Shown in pieces: positions 1 to 12,816 of a stretch of DNA of 64,000 bases (position 1 is its first letter; each line of letters starts with the position of its first letter). Made by a program: the position numbers and the translations under genes. A model generated the notes under the pieces. The model was given only the letters and a program-made list of their open reading frames with translations, ran no database searches and was not told the DNA's origin. The DNA is from Geosiphon pyriformis (Eukaryota; Glomeromycota; Glomeromycetes; Archaeosporales; Geosiphonaceae): assembly GCA_016748015.1 (NCBI GenBank), contig JAAOMT010000617.1, forward strand, positions 814,635 to 878,634, read 5' to 3'.

Positions 1-890
1 TGAAATATAGTGTGTAGTCAATAAATAGTCCTGATGTGTAGTGTCAAATTTGTTTTTTTTCCAATAATGTCTTTAATGTTCCAGATTATTTCTTGATTGA
101 AGATTCTCTTGGATTTATCCAAATATAACTTCTAAATATCTACTTTTCATCTCAATTAATAGAAGCAGTATGATATTGAAAATTGGTCTATCTATTGGTT
201 CCAATTTTCTTTAGCCAGTTTTTCTGTTGGAACCATAGTTGTTATTTTTCCAAAAGTGTTTTTTACTTTCTCTACTATTTTATCTAACCAGTTTATTGAT
301 TGTTTCTGTAGTCGCTGGTATGGTGTATTTTTCTCTTTTTGTTTGGTGTTTTAATAACAGATTGTTTGGTTGTTAATAATAATTTTTATGTTTACTTACT
401 GTTAACTTAAAGCCTAAAACAATTGTTAAGCTAAAGTGTAAATATGGTTTGGTATTTCCATTTTTCTTTGTTGCTTTTATTGTATATACCATGTCTTTAT
501 ATACTCTTTTGGTTGTTCAATTTGACATGTTTAGTCCAATTATTATGATTGGTTCCAGATCTCGTAGAATCTCATCTGGTTGGACTAGTATCTTTTGTAC
601 TTCTAATTATAGAATATTACTAGTCGATAGTGACACTATATGGTAGTATGGTTTCAGTCAATCATTATATGCTGCTTTGGCTAAAATTTTGTTGTTTCAT
701 CTTAATATATAAGCTTCATTTCCTAGAATTTTTTCTATGTAAAATAGTCTGTCCTATTTGGGATCAAATTTTTTACTCCATTGTTTTTTCACTTTGGTAT
801 GATATAGAAGTACTTTGTCTCCAATCTTGAATTTGACTGGTTTATCTGGTAGTTGGTTATCATGTCTTTCTTTTTGTTTCTCTTGTGACT
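1..890 (-). pseudogene. Element A coding-like tail after integrase
   Basis: Downstream of the integrase core the coding pattern goes on for several hundred bases, interrupted by stops, up to the window edge. The same tail is present in B (40216-41178) and C (48947-49720). It encodes polar, Lys/Asn/Gln-rich sequence without membrane segments. Part of it is the normal integrase C-terminus; the remainder I do not recognise. Confidence 0.5.
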
Positions 891-891
891 T

Positions 892-1740
892 TTAGATGTT
901 ATCAGCTGCTTTTTGCCATTTGTTTTCCAGTGTCTTCATTAAGTTATATGTTTTTTTCAGCAATGTTCTTTGAAAATTCTCTTCTGTTATTGGTTCTGTT
1001 GGATATGTTTTAACTTTTATCTTAACTGGTAATATTGCTGTTCTACCATATACTAATTTAAATGGTGTTGCTTGTGTAGTGTCTTGTTTCATTGTTCTGT
1101 AAGCAAATAATACTGATAATATGAACAAATCCCATTTGTCCTGATTTTCTTGGCTGATCTTTGCTATTGCTTTACACAGTATTCTGTTGAATCTTTCAAT
1201 TAACTCATTTGTTTGTAGATAGTATAATGATAATAATGGTCTTTTTATTTCAAATCTTTGACTTAGTTTTGTTAATGTTCTATTCACAAAGTAAGTTTTT
1301 TAATCTGATAATAGTTCTTTTGGATATCTGTGTTAACATATCAAATCTTGATAAACAAATTTGGCAACAGATTCTGCATCTGCTCTTTGAATGGCTTTTG
1401 TTTTTGGCCATTTAGTGAAATAATTCATGGCTATTGCAATATATCTGTTGCCTCTGCTGGTTATGGTTAATGGTCTATCTAAGTCAATTCCAATTCGATC
1501 AAATGATTGTCTCACTTTGATTGGTCTTAATAGTTCACTGGGTCTTGTTCCTCTTTTTCTCTAATAAGCATCACAATTTTGCACATATTGAATGATGTCT
1601 GGATACATTAATGACCAGTAATATCTCTTCTTGGTTCTTTCCATGGTTGTTTCTTTATAAAAATATCCTGCTGTTGGATCTGAGTGTATGTTGAATAATA
1701 TTGTCTCTTTTTCTGGTTATGTAATTACTCTGGTTGGTTA
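892..1740 (-). pseudogene. Element A integrase (broken)
   Basis: This is the DDE integrase that would insert the cDNA copy. A His2Cys2 zinc-binding region lies near 1560-1700 with one Cys position lost to a stop. It is followed by the catalytic core: the first Asp in a GIDLDRPL stretch, the second near LLSD at about 1310, and the Glu in IERFNR near 1190. The C-terminal part continues toward 820 with the lysine-rich IGDKV-like segment usual in gypsy integrases. At least three in-frame stops separate the blocks. The corresponding regions of elements B and C align along the whole length, which is why I treat the pieces as one gene. Confidence 0.8.
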
Positions 1741-1959
1741 ATCTGAATTTCTTTTGTTCTTTTGGTAAAGTATATTTTGATGGTTAATAAAATATTTTGA
1801 TTGTTGTTTTATGTTATTTTGTTTTTTTTGAGATAATTTCTCTTTGAACAATTGAGTATTTATATAATGTTGGAGTTGTTGATATTTTTGTATATTCATC
1901 TTTTGTTATATTTTTGGGTTAAAATGTTTTTAGATTTGTTTCATTTGTAACAAACTGTC

Positions 1960-3298
1960 AGCATTTCTGTTTTCTTTTCTTTTTTTATAATGTATTGTAT
2001 AATTAAATGGTAAAAGTTCTATTTTTTATCTGATATGGCAATCATTTCCAAATTCTGGCTTCTGGATTAAAGTCAATTCTTTGTGATTAGTGTACACATC
2101 AAACTTTTAATTCAAGTATTTTTTCTATTTGGTGACAGCCCAATAGATAGCTAAATGTTCTAGTATTGGAGTTCCATAGTTCTTTTCAGCTGGACTTAAG
2201 CTTTTATTAGCATAAGCTACTGGGTGTTCTCATCCATCCAGTTTTTTTTGAGATAGTACTACTTTCAATGCTTGACCCAACGCATTTGTTGTGATTATAA
2301 ATGGCTTGCTATGATCCAAGTAGATCAATACTGAAGCTTGAATAAGTTTTTTTCTTAATGTATCAAAAGCTTTTTGCTGAGTTTCAGTTCATTTATATTT
2401 GGTATTCTTTGTTTGAAATTGATGTAGTGGTTAAGCTATTTTAAAAAAGTCTTTGATAAAGCAGTGGTAGTATCCAGCAAATCCCAAGAATGCTCTTAAT
2501 TCTGTGAGATTATTTGGTACTGGAAAGTTTTTAACAATTTCAATCTTATCTGGATCCATTTTAATACCGTTTTTGCTTATAACATGTCTCAAAAACTTGA
2601 GTTCTGTTTTTTCAAAAAAACACTTGTTTGTATTTAGTTTCAATTCTGCTTATTTAAGTCTTTCAAATACTTGTTGGAAATGATGCAGATAATCATCAAA
2701 TGTTTTTGAGAACACATTGGTGTCATCCAAGTATATGACTACTAATTTTCATAGCATTCTGGTATAGACAATTTCTATAAGCTGTTGGAATGTGACTGGG
2801 GCATTCATCAAGCCAAATGACATAACCTTGAATTCAAAATTCTCTTCTTGTGTTGTAAAAGCTGTTTTCTCTTTATCTTCTGGTTTTATGGCTACTTGCT
2901 AATATCTACTGTCTAAATTTAAAGTTAAGAGCCATTTTTTTCCTCCAAAAGCATCAAACAGCTCTTGGATTTTTGGTGTTAGGTAGCTATTACTTTTGGT
3001 TACTTCATTCAGTTTCCAGTAATCCACACAAAAACAAATTTTCCCATTTTTCTTATAAACTAGTACCATTGGTAAAGACCATGAGCTCATTGATGGCTGA
3101 ATTAGCCTATTGTTAAGCATTCAATTAATCTCTTAACAAATAATTTCATGGCTGGCTAGTGGTACTCTGTATGCTCTTTGTTTGATTGGCATCATGTCTT
3201 TAGTCTTTATTTAATACTAGATTATGTTAGTGCTGCCAAATTTGTTTTTGCTGGCAAAAATATTATTGAAGTTGTTGAGTAACATCTTGAGTTGTATA
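1960..3298 (-). pseudogene. Element A reverse transcriptase and RNase H (broken)
   Basis: RT fingers and palm are visible at 2899-3120 (KKNGKICFCVDYWKLNEV, aligned to the gypsy RKLN block). The active-site YLDD motif is intact at 2722-2733. The thumb/connection region HVISKNGIKMDPDKIE lies at 2431-2643, and a gypsy-type RNase H follows between about 1960 and 2390. Stops near 2430, 2650 and 2900 break the frame. The 5' side of RT is separated from the dUTPase block by the solo LTR insertion at 3302. Confidence 0.85.
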
Positions 3299-4128
3299 TG
3301 TTGTTACTCATAGAAATATAAGAAATATATTAGCATCAGTAGTAGCCAATTAAAAGTAGGCATAGTAAATGGAGAATTTCAGGATTCCTCTCAGGAATTG
3401 CAGGATTCCAGGAATTTCAGGATTCTCTGATGAGAAATTGCAGGATTCCAGAATTCCAGGATTTCTGTCATGAAGAATCAAGGAATTAAAAAATCTCAAT
3501 TATGTATATATAGCAGCAGGATTAGAAGCTGAAAAAGACAGACCTCCCAGTTTAGATTTAATCTAAGCAACATTCCAGTTCCCAATTATTAAATAAATAA
3601 TTATTCCATATCTCAACCTACTCTCTACTATCAACACTTCATGTTAATAGTAATTGATACTTAACCATGCTGGAACAATAGCTCTTGATCATGGCTATTG
3701 ATGAGATACTAATGTACCAAATTGCCTTGGCTTATTTTCTCCATTTTTTTTATTTTATTTTCTTTATTTTTGATTTTGTTGTTGTATACTAATTGATTAA
3801 AAGATTAAGCACTGAGTTATTGATGTCAAGGATAGCCTGGTAAAAGACCCAAAAATAAGGGTAGGATTTTATATATTATCGGATAGCTTACCAGAAGGGC
3901 ATGATTGCTAGACTAAATCCGGCCACCACACTGAGAAAGAAATTGGGAAACTCTTGAAAGATACATTTACTATCAACACTATTGAATCTCTGTTCATTAT
4001 ACAAAGAACTCCATCAAAATCTTCTGATACAACACTTGCAGAACCTCATCCATGGAAGTAGCTTTTGAGCACCAAGTTACAGGTTTGTTATTTAATTCAA
4101 CAGTAGAAATAGTCCCTTGTAACAATGT
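3298..4128. repeat. 4-bp target-site duplication ATGT around the solo LTR
   Basis: ATGT occurs immediately before the LTR (3298-3301) and immediately after it (4125-4128). Four-base duplications also flank elements B and C. Confidence 0.8.
3302..4124 (+). mobile_element. Solo LTR inside element A (B-type U3 repeats)
   Basis: This 823-bp LTR lies in the opposite orientation to its host. It begins TGTTACTCAT and ends TTGTAACA, the same termini as the LTRs of B. It is flanked by a 4-bp direct repeat ATGT (3298-3301 and 4125-4128). Inside are the repeated GGAATCCTG/CAGGATTCC units of the B subfamily (3375-3490), a TATATATA box at 3505-3512, the AT-rich U5 and the conserved end. Element A sequence is continuous across it when compared with element C at 52400-52450. 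The flanking repeat plus the absence of internal sequence indicate LTR-LTR recombination after insertion. Confidence 0.9.
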
Positions 4129-4129
4129 T

Positions 4130-5860
4130 GTAGTGGGTCTAGATTTCCTAAGTTCATCTGTTTCAATTGTTTTGGTTGGAACAGATAACATTCTTCTCAT
4201 TTGTATATTGTTTAAGATGTGATATTTACATATCCACACAGTTGTGAAAAGTTTAAAATGGTATTTGGTGGCTGGTCCTCAATTTCAATGGTTAGATATC
4301 CAATGGTGGTTCTTTTTGCTATCTCGATGGTATTTCTCGTGTTGTTGTAAATGAAAATTTTGATGTGACTGTAGTTCTTGGCTGGTATGTATAGATTAAC
4401 TAATCCAATTTCTCCTGATTTACAAAGTGTTGCTTTTGCCTCAAAAATTTGAATCTGATCCTTTATTTTTCTTTCTATGACTACCATGTACTAATCATAT
4501 GATAAAATAGAAATTGATTGATAGGTGGAGATAATTTCTCTCTTGTTAGCAATTTCTTCTTTTGCCATATTAACTGGTATATCTATTCTGTTCATGGATC
4601 TGAAATCCTGTATCTTTCTAGCTGTAATTCCTAATTTTTCTCTGTTTCTTACTAATACTAATTAAGCTATTTTAACCAGAGACAGAAATATTGTCTGTGC
4701 TATCTTTTTGTTTGGATCTATAATGTAGGCCTTTTCTGAGTCATTTTGTAGTATTGTAATAATATTTCCTACATATTCTGCATTAATTATTCTTTCTTTA
4801 ATATTGATTTCTTTTTTTGCTAAGCTATTCCTAGATGCTAGTTGAACCATTGTAATTGCTAGAATTTCTAGTACTATTTTGAGATCAATGCAAGTGTGCT
4901 AATATGGTTCTAATTTGATGGCATCTTGTTTCAGATATCTTAAATCAAACTCTGCATTAGTATCATGCACTTGTTTTGGCATGATGTCTTCATTGTTATC
5001 ACTGAACCATTTAAGTTTCTGTTCTTTGGAGAGATCAGAAAGAGCAATGTATGTTTTGGGGTTTAAATCGGAGTACAAATTGTCATTATTTCCATTGCCG
5101 TTTTGAATAGAACTGGAATTATTGTTTTTATTGTCATTGTCAGAATTTGAATTGGGATTGAAAGTTGATTCCGATTCTAATACACAGCTGCTAATTGGTT
5201 TGTCTTTTTCTGGAATCGTGTAAATCATACATGGTAGTGGATTGTAAATGAAGTCACACTCATTACAATATTGGAAGTCACATGGAATCAAACAATGGTC
5301 ACATAGTTTTGTGTTTATTTCTTTTAACTATTGTTCTTGTTCTTCTCTAGTGAATGCTAATTCTTGGTAGTGCTTGTAGAATTGTTTTGGGTCTATAGAC
5401 TCTAGGATAATATCTGAGTTTGGGCCCCAGTCAAGTTTTATGAGTTCTGGTGAGTTGTTTTTGATTGTTCTTATTTCTTCTGGTGATGTTCCTTCAATTT
5501 TGGCGAGAGCCATTCACCAAATTTCATCATCATTATGTGGACATCTATCTAACTGTTTTACTGCTCTCTTCCAAGCTGCTTCTATTGGTGTTTCTTTTCT
5601 TATCCAGTCACTTATTAGGATTGTGTACTGATACAATTTGTTACATGTTTCTCTTCTCCTAGGAATGTTGTTCCACATTCTTTTGTCAAGAAGAGTTTCA
5701 CCACAAGCCAAACATGATTTGTTGTCCTATTTTTCTTGTTTTTTTGGTTATCCAAACCATTCAATGATGCATGGGTGACAATAGAATTTAGTTGCCATTG
5801 GCCATTCTTCATTGTCACCATAGCATGCATCCATTGTGAACAATTTCTTGTCACAGTCAA
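4130..5860 (-). pseudogene. Element A Cys-rich segment, dUTPase domain and linker to RT (broken)
   Basis: From high to low coordinates: CxxC-containing segments (about 5690-5860), a helical stretch, a CxxC...CxxC pair around 5240-5310, then a dUTPase fold. Motif I reads AEFDLR (Gly lost), motif II SRNSLA, motif III IINAEY (the catalytic Asp of motif III is Asn here), and motif IV KKIAQTIF. Compared with B, most changes are G-to-A. Stops lie around 4660, 4895 and 5325. The domain could not be active as dUTP pyrophosphatase. Confidence 0.8.
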
Positions 5861-6033
5861 TGTATACTAGTTTCAGTTGGTGATAGTTAGATGGTGGTAG
5901 TGTGGTATAGGTGTAGGAAATATGAGTGGTGGTGGTGGTGGTGATTGGTGCTGGCTTTTCTTCTTTCCTTTTTCCTTTTCTTTTTGTATTTTCTTCCTAC
6001 TTTCAAGTTGGCATCAGTTTAATATCATTGTTG

Positions 6034-6644
6034 TTAATCCACCATGTTTGGTCGGCATTTTTGATAGGTTTCTCCTTTTTTTTCCCTTTCTATTGTCATT
6101 TCAGAATAGTACTGGTGGCAACTCATTGTGCTCAATGTCAGTTTAGGAAACTTGGTAGGCTTCTCAGGTAAGTTTTTTTTTTCTTCTTCTAATTCGATGA
6201 GTGACTTGTTATGGATAGTAGTCTTAAAATAACTACAAGTAGCTGGCACATGTGTGTGGTGGCCATTTTGGCTGATCTGCAGTTCTTGGATGTTCCAGTC
6301 AAGCACAGTATTGGTTTTAAACAGCCAGTCATTTCCAACAAGAGCTTGGTACTGAGTTGCTTCCATTACCAATACCTTGATTAGTATTATGATACTGTTA
6401 ACTTCAAATGAGAAGTCACCTATTTCACCAATTGGAGTTTTGGTTGGTTCATTAGCAGTTATAATTTTGGCATGGTAGTACAATCAACTTGGTGACCTAA
6501 TTGGTCCATGAGTTGTTGTGTGATAATGCTGTCTGCTGATTCACTATCAAGAATGAGCTTGATAGAATGACCATCGACTTTGGCATCAGTGTACATAGTG
6601 GTGATTGGTTTTTTCTCAAGTACAGCTCTACTGAACAAGGGCAT
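6034..6644 (-). pseudogene. Element A retroviral-type aspartic protease (broken)
   Basis: The region around LILDSESADSIIT corresponds to the Asp-Ser/Thr-Gly active-site loop of retropepsins, but the Gly is Glu. The second half, ALVGNDWLFKTNTVLDW, is the hydrophobic-Gly-Asn-Asp block typical of gypsy proteases and is frameshifted relative to the first. B and C carry the same block with other substitutions at the same Gly. Confidence 0.8.
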
Positions 6645-7179
6645 GGATGTCAGTTTCTCAAGTTCAAATGGAAAGATAACTGTAAGTGATTTGTTGTTGG
6701 TAACAGTGGCTGGAGATATGTTGCTGGTGAATAGTTGTTTTTAGTTGAGTTCTGTGTTGTTGGATGAGGCATCTTCTGAAGTTACCAGAAGACTTAAATA
6801 GTTTTGGAAACTCAGGTTTTGTGTATACCCAGTTCCTAAACTCTACTGGTATGATTCTAATGACTGGTTTGAGGAGCTGAGAATTAGTTAGTAAACAACC
6901 ATTGCCAATTTCCAGTTTTAGGTGACTTTGGATCTGGAATTTTCTGATGTTATTTGAGTTAAGTTTGGGGTTGAGATTGTTGGTGTCTGATAGATTACTT
7001 GTGGCTGTAGTGGTTGATAAATTATGGATGTTGTTGGTTAATAAATTGATGCTGGAAACTAATATACTGGAAGTAAATATAATTGCTGTGTCATTAGGGT
7101 TTAATAAATTGGCTGCATTACTGAAGAGTAATGTAATTAAGGTTGGTATTATTTTGGTAATTAATTACTGACATAATTC

Positions 7180-8942
7180 TAAGTTTGAAGTCAGCAATCA
7201 GAGTTTCAATACTGATTAGATGATCTTAGGTTGCTTATCTTTTTTCAATATTCAAATTGCAAATGTCCTTGTTTACTATAATAGTGGCATATACACATTT
7301 CCTGCTGCCACTGGTGATTGGTCACTGATACTGGATGTGGTTGATTTTGGGTGCAATTAGAGTTTCCTTGATTATTGCATTATTGAGGAGGTTGATAAAT
7401 TGCCTGATTGTTGTTAACTAAGTATCTCTCTAATTTCTGATTGATTGATTCACTAAATTGTTTCAATTTAGAATCCAAGTTAGATGATCCATTCATCATT
7501 AAATTTATGGCTTGGACATGGTTAGCTTTGAGTTCAGCTGCTTTAAAATTTCTGGTGTTTATAACTGCAGCTTGAAGGTCTGCTGGATGCATTGGACATA
7601 TGTATTAGAGAATGCTACTGTGCAGACCTCTAATAAATTGGTTTAAGATTTGTGGCGCTGTGAAATAATCAGTCTGTATGGCCTGAATCTGGTGCAAATT
7701 TCTGTAAAAGTGTCCCAAATAAGTGGTAACTGCTTCATTTTCTCTTTGTTTGATGGTGATGAAAGTGTTGACCAATTAGTTGATGCTATTATTATTGCTA
7801 AAATATTGTAGGAATGCAAGTTTGAATGTATTGAAATCTTGAGGCTTGTTAACCAAGCTTTAATATTAAGAGTTGGTGATATTCTAGAGAAAATATGAAA
7901 TGGTTTACATGACTCTAGTGTCATTCTATCCATTGGCTGTGATGGCTTTTTCAACATTATTTAGCCACACTTGGGTGCTATTTTTTTTGTCTATGAACTT
8001 TTCAAGCTTTGCTATTGGAGCATAGGCTATTGGATCCAAGTTTGGTTGTTGTGGTGGTTGAAAAAATAATTGTTGGGGTAGTATTGGCAGCTGTTAAAGT
8101 TGTTCAACAATCAGATTAATTGGTTGTTAATTGATGACAATTTCTGCAGGTAAGTTTTCCTGATTAATTAATTCGGGGTTTGGATTATTCAGAATTTGTT
8201 GGGTTTGAATATTCGAAGTTTCAATTTCCAGATTTTCTGCAATCAGATTTTGATAATTAAATTCTTGATCTTCTTCTTCCTCTTCTTTTGATGCTGTTAT
8301 TTCCCAAAAACTTGTGGTTCCGAAATTGGGTAGAGGTGGTAGTGATTAAAATTCTGATGGCATTGACAATTGTGATTTAAATTCTTCAAAATAATCACCA
8401 TAGGTTCTTAATAATTCTGCTTTCTTTTGTTTATTTTGAAATGGTAGTTGTTCAAATATTGATGTTATGTTTAATATAGATACATCTGTTGATGTAATGT
8501 TGATGGTACTTATGGGTGTGTGATAATATGATGAATATAGTAGAGATTCAATTCTTTGTTTCTTCCACGTTGGTAATTGTATTCTTTTTGGTATTGCTGT
8601 AGGTGTTTGTAATTTTTTTTTACTCTTATCTGTATAGATAATGGAGAATTGTTGTTGAATGTATCTTTCAATTTCTTGATTAATTTCTTTGATGATTGGT
8701 GTGAAACTGTAATTTCTTGGTAAGCTGGTATGTTAGATTAATTCCATATAGAAATTTTTTCTTGTTGATTCAATGTCAACTGGTCTTCTTAGAAAATCCG
8801 TGATTCTCTTATTAATGTAAAAGTTAAAAGCTGATTCTGCTGAATAATAGTTGTTGGTTAAGTCCAATTGTTGGCTGTATTGTTGAAATAAGGATTTAGC
8901 AAATCCTAAATGGTTTGTCTCTATTATTTCTGATTCTGCCAC
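7180..8942 (-). pseudogene. Element A gag (broken)
   Basis: The N-terminal part (8733-8942) starts around VAESEIIETNHLGFAK and matches the equivalent parts of B and C. A capsid-like helical region follows (7643-7957 and flanks), then a segment ending in a run of Gln/Pro (7380-7592). At about 7260-7310 a CCHC knuckle is only partly kept (CICHYYSKQGH). No ATG lies at the shared N-terminus; all three copies have GTG there, so the true start is unknown. Confidence 0.75.
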
Positions 8943-9004
8943 TTTTGGATGATTGTTGTTGGTGCTGGTTTTCTGTAGAATTATACCTCATAGGGAGCAT
9001 TAAA

Positions 9005-9815
9005 TATTACAGATGATTATTTGGGATCTCAAATCAAATAACAAATTTGTAACTTGGTGCTTAATTGATAGTTTGATAATATTAGTTTCTAAAAGTTTGG
9101 TTGATCTGAAAGTTTTAATAGTCTGAAGATAGTGTGTTTGAGTTCTTTGTATAATGGACAGAAATTCAATGCTTGTTTTCCTTAGTAGCCTCCCAAAATT
9201 GCAATTCCATCAAATTTTTTTCTCAGTATGGTGGTCAGTAATCTGGCAGAGATGCTCTTTTGGTAAGCTATTCTTAAATTCTCAATGTTATACTTTTCCT
9301 TGGGGTCTTTTACCAGGCTATCCTTAATATCAATAATTTAGCACTTTTACTCTTTAATCAATTAATAAAACAAAAAAAATAACAAAAGAAAATAAAAAAA
9401 AATAAAAAAAATAAGCCAAGACAATAGATGTTAGTATTCTGTTAATAGCCATAATCAAGAGCTATTGTTCCAGTGTGGTTAAGTATCAATTACTATCAAC
9501 ATGAAATGTTGATAATGGAAAGTGAATTGAGATAGTGAATAATTATTTATTGATATTTGTGAATAAAAGATTGCTTAGATCAAATCTAAACTGAGAAATC
9601 TGTCTTTTTTTTTTCTAATGCTACTGCTATATATACATAATTAATGTTCTATAAGATCGCTCACATTTCCAAGCAATGTGCTATAATTTCTTGAGCAATG
9701 TCTTCTAATTTTCTAACATTACTTCACATTATTAAGCAATGTACTTACGTGCTAACTACTATTTTTCTATTGGTCTACTATTTTTTATATCTGTTTTTCC
9801 TTTTTATGAGTAACA
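9005..9815 (-). repeat. 5' LTR of element A
   Basis: This 811-bp LTR reads TATTACAG...GAGTAACA on the plus strand (TGTTACTC...TGTAATA on the element's own strand). It belongs to the C subfamily: U3 holds AGCAATGT-containing repeats at 9660-9760, fewer than in element C. A TATATATA box lies at 9628-9635 and the R/U5 hairpin at 9492-9516. A degenerate primer-binding site follows on the internal side (8988-9002). Confidence 0.9.
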
Positions 9816-10384
9816 ACAGATATGCTATTTCCAATCCAAATAGTATTATTCATGAAAGCTCCAGCTGTCAAAAAGAACATCTTGCCACTTTTAGAATTCT
9901 GCTTGCTGGATTTAATAAAAAACTTTGAATCTAACTTGTATCTATACAGATCCTTATGTTTTTTAACTTTATAGAGTAAGAAATCATAGAAAATTCTCCA
10001 TAATAGTGGCAAAAAAATCTCTTCTTGATCCAAACTATTATAAACATTATACTTATTTATAAGGCCAAAATTTGTTATAATTTGATTGACACAGCCATTG
10101 TAAATATTTCCAAAAAACTCAATGAAGTAGAAGCATATCTTAATCTTAGTCAGACTATTCTGTAAGTAAAACCACCCAACAGAATTATATGTCTTTTACA
10201 TGTCCTGAAAAACCAGTCACAGCTCTCTATTTTTCTTCAGCACATTCTCAATTATTAAACTGACAGCAAAGATTGGAGTATGAGTTGATATACCTTTAAG
10301 AACCGAGAAGTTATTTCCATGTAAAACATCAAACTTGCTACAGACCAAAGAAATCCTATCTGACAAAATTTTTGACAAGTTTTT
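9816..10384 (-). pseudogene. LINE reverse-transcriptase fragment interrupted by element A
   Basis: The minus strand encodes LINE RT sequence homologous to 35860-36420 of LINE 2: KVKKHKDLYRYKLDSKFF, then AGAFMNNTIWIG. The catalytic F/YxDD motif appears as FMNN (9845-9856), so both catalytic Asp codons are lost. Upstream RT sequence is recognisable to about 10384 before giving way to AT-rich DNA. The other side of this LINE should lie beyond the window on the far side of element A. Confidence 0.8.
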
Positions 10385-10993
10385 TTAAATTCATAAATAA
10401 CCAATATTTTTATTATAATATATTTTTTTAATTATCAAAAAATTAATATTTAAAATTTAAAATTTTTTAATAAGTATTTACACTTTTTTTAATAATTTTA
10501 AAATTAATTCAAATTCTGTTCAAATTTATAATACAGCAAAAAAAAATACAATTTTTTTTTCATGTTAAAATTTAAAAATTCAAAAAAACTATCTATTTTA
10601 TTAATATTAAACTATTTTGCTTTGAAAATATTATTTTAAAATTCAAAAAATATTATTTTTATTATTAGTATTGTAATTATTACTAATTAATAAAAAAATG
10701 CTTATATTTTTATACATATTAGTTTTTATATTAAAAAATTGCTTAAAATTATTTAATATTACTAATTAAAGTCTTTTGTTTTTACTTAAAAATATTATTT
10801 ATACAATTATACAAAAATTTAGTTGCCAATTTTTTTAATTATATTATCACTAGTAATAATAATTAGTTTTAAAACAAAAAGTAAAAAATTTTTAAAATTT
10901 ATTTTTTTTATAGTAACTAATAAAGTTTTAACAAAAAAAATCACTGTTATTAAAGCAATTAAACAAAATATCTTGGCAATATTTTTTAAATAT
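10385..10993. other. AT-rich filler
   Basis: About 600 bp consisting almost only of A and T, with no coding pattern I can defend. It is probably eroded repeat DNA, like the better-preserved relics at 30380-33375. Confidence 0.5.
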
Positions 10994-11283
10994 AAAAAAC
11001 TGCAGTGTCCTGGGACATTTGTTCTCTCACAGGTCTTATGACTTGCAGGTTCTGTGCTAGGCGTCTTGTTTATCTATTGAGTTTTTCTGTGCGTATTTAT
11101 GTCAGTTCTTTCAATAACTTTCTGGTGGGCATAATTTGCATTCTTCTTAATTGTGGTTTGTCCCTGGATGACTTTTTGGCCAATTTCTTTTGGTTTTATG
11201 GAGGGGTCTCTATGTCTGCTGTTCTGGGTGAGTTACAGTTTCTCAGGTTTTTTCCTTCTCTCTGATGGTATGGTGTTGCCTTT

Positions 11284-12054
11284 GTGGACCAACTTCATGA
11301 TCATCATGGTTCTGTTTTTGATTGGCACACCTTTAAGCATTGGAAAAGATTAGACTCTTGTGGCTTTGTTTCTGAATGGTTTAAGCTTTTTGTTGCATTT
11401 TTCAATGGTAAAAGTTTTTCTTTCATTCATCTCTCAGTTTCAAATGGGGCTGGTTCTTTGAACATTCTTGAATCTAGTGATTTTGTTTTTGTCTGTGATT
11501 GTCTTTTGCAAGTTGGTGCTGACAGTTTGTCAGTATATACAGATGGGTCCCTTAGTAATCTGGGCACAGTTGGTTGTAGAACTGGCACTACTGTATTTTT
11601 TAAGGACATTGATTTGAGTTTGGATGTCAGTGTATTGGGTTTGATATCATTCACTTTGGCAGAGTTACAGGCTATTGTGCTGGCTCTGGAGTGTGTTTCC
11701 CTACTGAGCTCTGTTAAACTGTTTTCAGATAGTCAATCTGCTTTAGATGTCTGTAAGTCTGAATTAGGTTTGGTGTGTTCTGACTTTTGTAATCAGTATT
11801 GGGTTGAACGTTATCATATTGTCAATGTTATTTACAATAAGAATTTGAAGATCAGTTGGCATAAAGTTAAAAGCCACTTTGGCATTTTGGGAAATAAGTG
11901 TGCTAATATGATTGCTGGTGATGCCTCTCTTTCTGGTTGGTATTTTTCTCATTACTTGGATGAAAAATTCATAGTGGTTGATAGTAGTGTAGTTTCTGGT
12001 AATTCTAGACATTTTGTACATGATATTTATTGTTTGGTTTGTTGTGTGCACTGA
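11284..12054 (+). pseudogene. LINE 1 ORF2 fragment with RNase H domain
   Basis: The longest intact piece of this LINE. RNase H signatures are present in order: VYTDGS (first Asp), AELQAI (Glu), SDSQSA (Asp), and KSHFGILGNKCANMI, where the final catalytic Asp of the usual GNxxAD is Asn. A stop at 11264-11266 separates it from upstream RT-side sequence (11005-11263), and another ends it before the C-terminal part. It lacks endonuclease and RT because of the truncation. Confidence 0.85.
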
Positions 12055-12141
12055 AAGGTTGGTTCTGGTTCCAAGTTTTTGGCAGGTGGTTTGCTTTCTG
12101 AGATTGACTGGCTCCATTCATCTTTGATTTGATACCCCAAC

Positions 12142-12816
12142 TTGCACATGGCTGCTGGTTTCACCAGCAGACCCTTGGCTAATGTCCGCTTTTATTTTAT
12201 AAAGGCTTTATACCACCAGCTGTCAGTTGCTGTTCGAAAGTGCCTTTATAATAAACTATATCTGACTATGTTGTACTTATATTATGGCAATGTAGAAGTA
12301 TCAGATCATGTGTTTTCTTGCAAGATTGATGACTTTGTCTGACGTTAATTGTTGGAATCCTATATGGACTTCTGGAAGGTGATCTCTGGTTTCTCTTATT
12401 CATCTTTGGACATACTACAAATGTTGTCTTCATGTGTTTCTGACTTTTTTTTGGCTATGGCTTTTTATAAGAATTTCGTTTTTAATAATTGGTTTTGTGA
12501 AATGGTCACCATTTTTTGCAATCTCAAGGTTGCTGGTTCTGAGATTGTCAAATTTGTGTGCTCTCTTAGTCTTAATTTTAGGAGTGATGTTTGGTTAGTT
12601 CATGCTAAACATTGTGCTTATATGGAAAAAAATGGGTTAATTCCCCTTGATGGTTTAGTTCTTGTCTCGGTTTCTGGTTTGGTCTCTGAGTTGTTGGCTG
12701 GAGTGATCAAATTGCTTAGTATTGCCAATGTTTTTAGTGTTTGTTTTGGCTTTCACAAATCTTGTTTGTTTTTTTTAGGTATAAGTAACTTAGTTTTAGT
12801 TTACATAGTTGCATAG
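12142..12816 (+). pseudogene. LINE 1 ORF2 C-terminal region
   Basis: Matches the C-terminus of LINE 2 (33638-34426). It contains what was a CxxC-x7-H-x3-C zinc-finger-like motif, here YLYYGNVEVSDHVFSC with both first Cys positions turned to Tyr. The frame is interrupted at 12340. It ends about 110 bp before the poly(A). Confidence 0.75.

Larger units (their letters stand above)
1..9815 (-). mobile_element. Ty3/gypsy-type LTR retrotransposon A, 3' end outside window
   Basis: Reading on the minus strand from the LTR at 9005-9815, the internal region carries gag, protease, a Cys-rich segment, dUTPase, RT, RNase H and integrase in that order. The first bases of the window align with about position 49118 of element C, some 190 bp before C's 3' LTR, so only the last stretch and the 3' LTR of A are missing. 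Every coding module has stop codons or frameshifts, so the copy is dead. A plus-oriented solo LTR (3302-4124) interrupts it between dUTPase and RT. The element itself interrupts a LINE that continues at 9816. The target duplication cannot be checked because one end lies outside the window. Confidence 0.9.

Noticed and set aside
5922-6171. Plus-strand frames with Gly-rich or Phe-rich starts
   Set aside because: They are antisense to the protease/Cys-rich part of element A and have no homologous support in elements B and C.
9005-9815. Element A 5' LTR as a solo LTR
   Set aside because: A primer-binding-site remnant and gag follow directly on its internal side, so it belongs to a full element whose other LTR lies outside the window.
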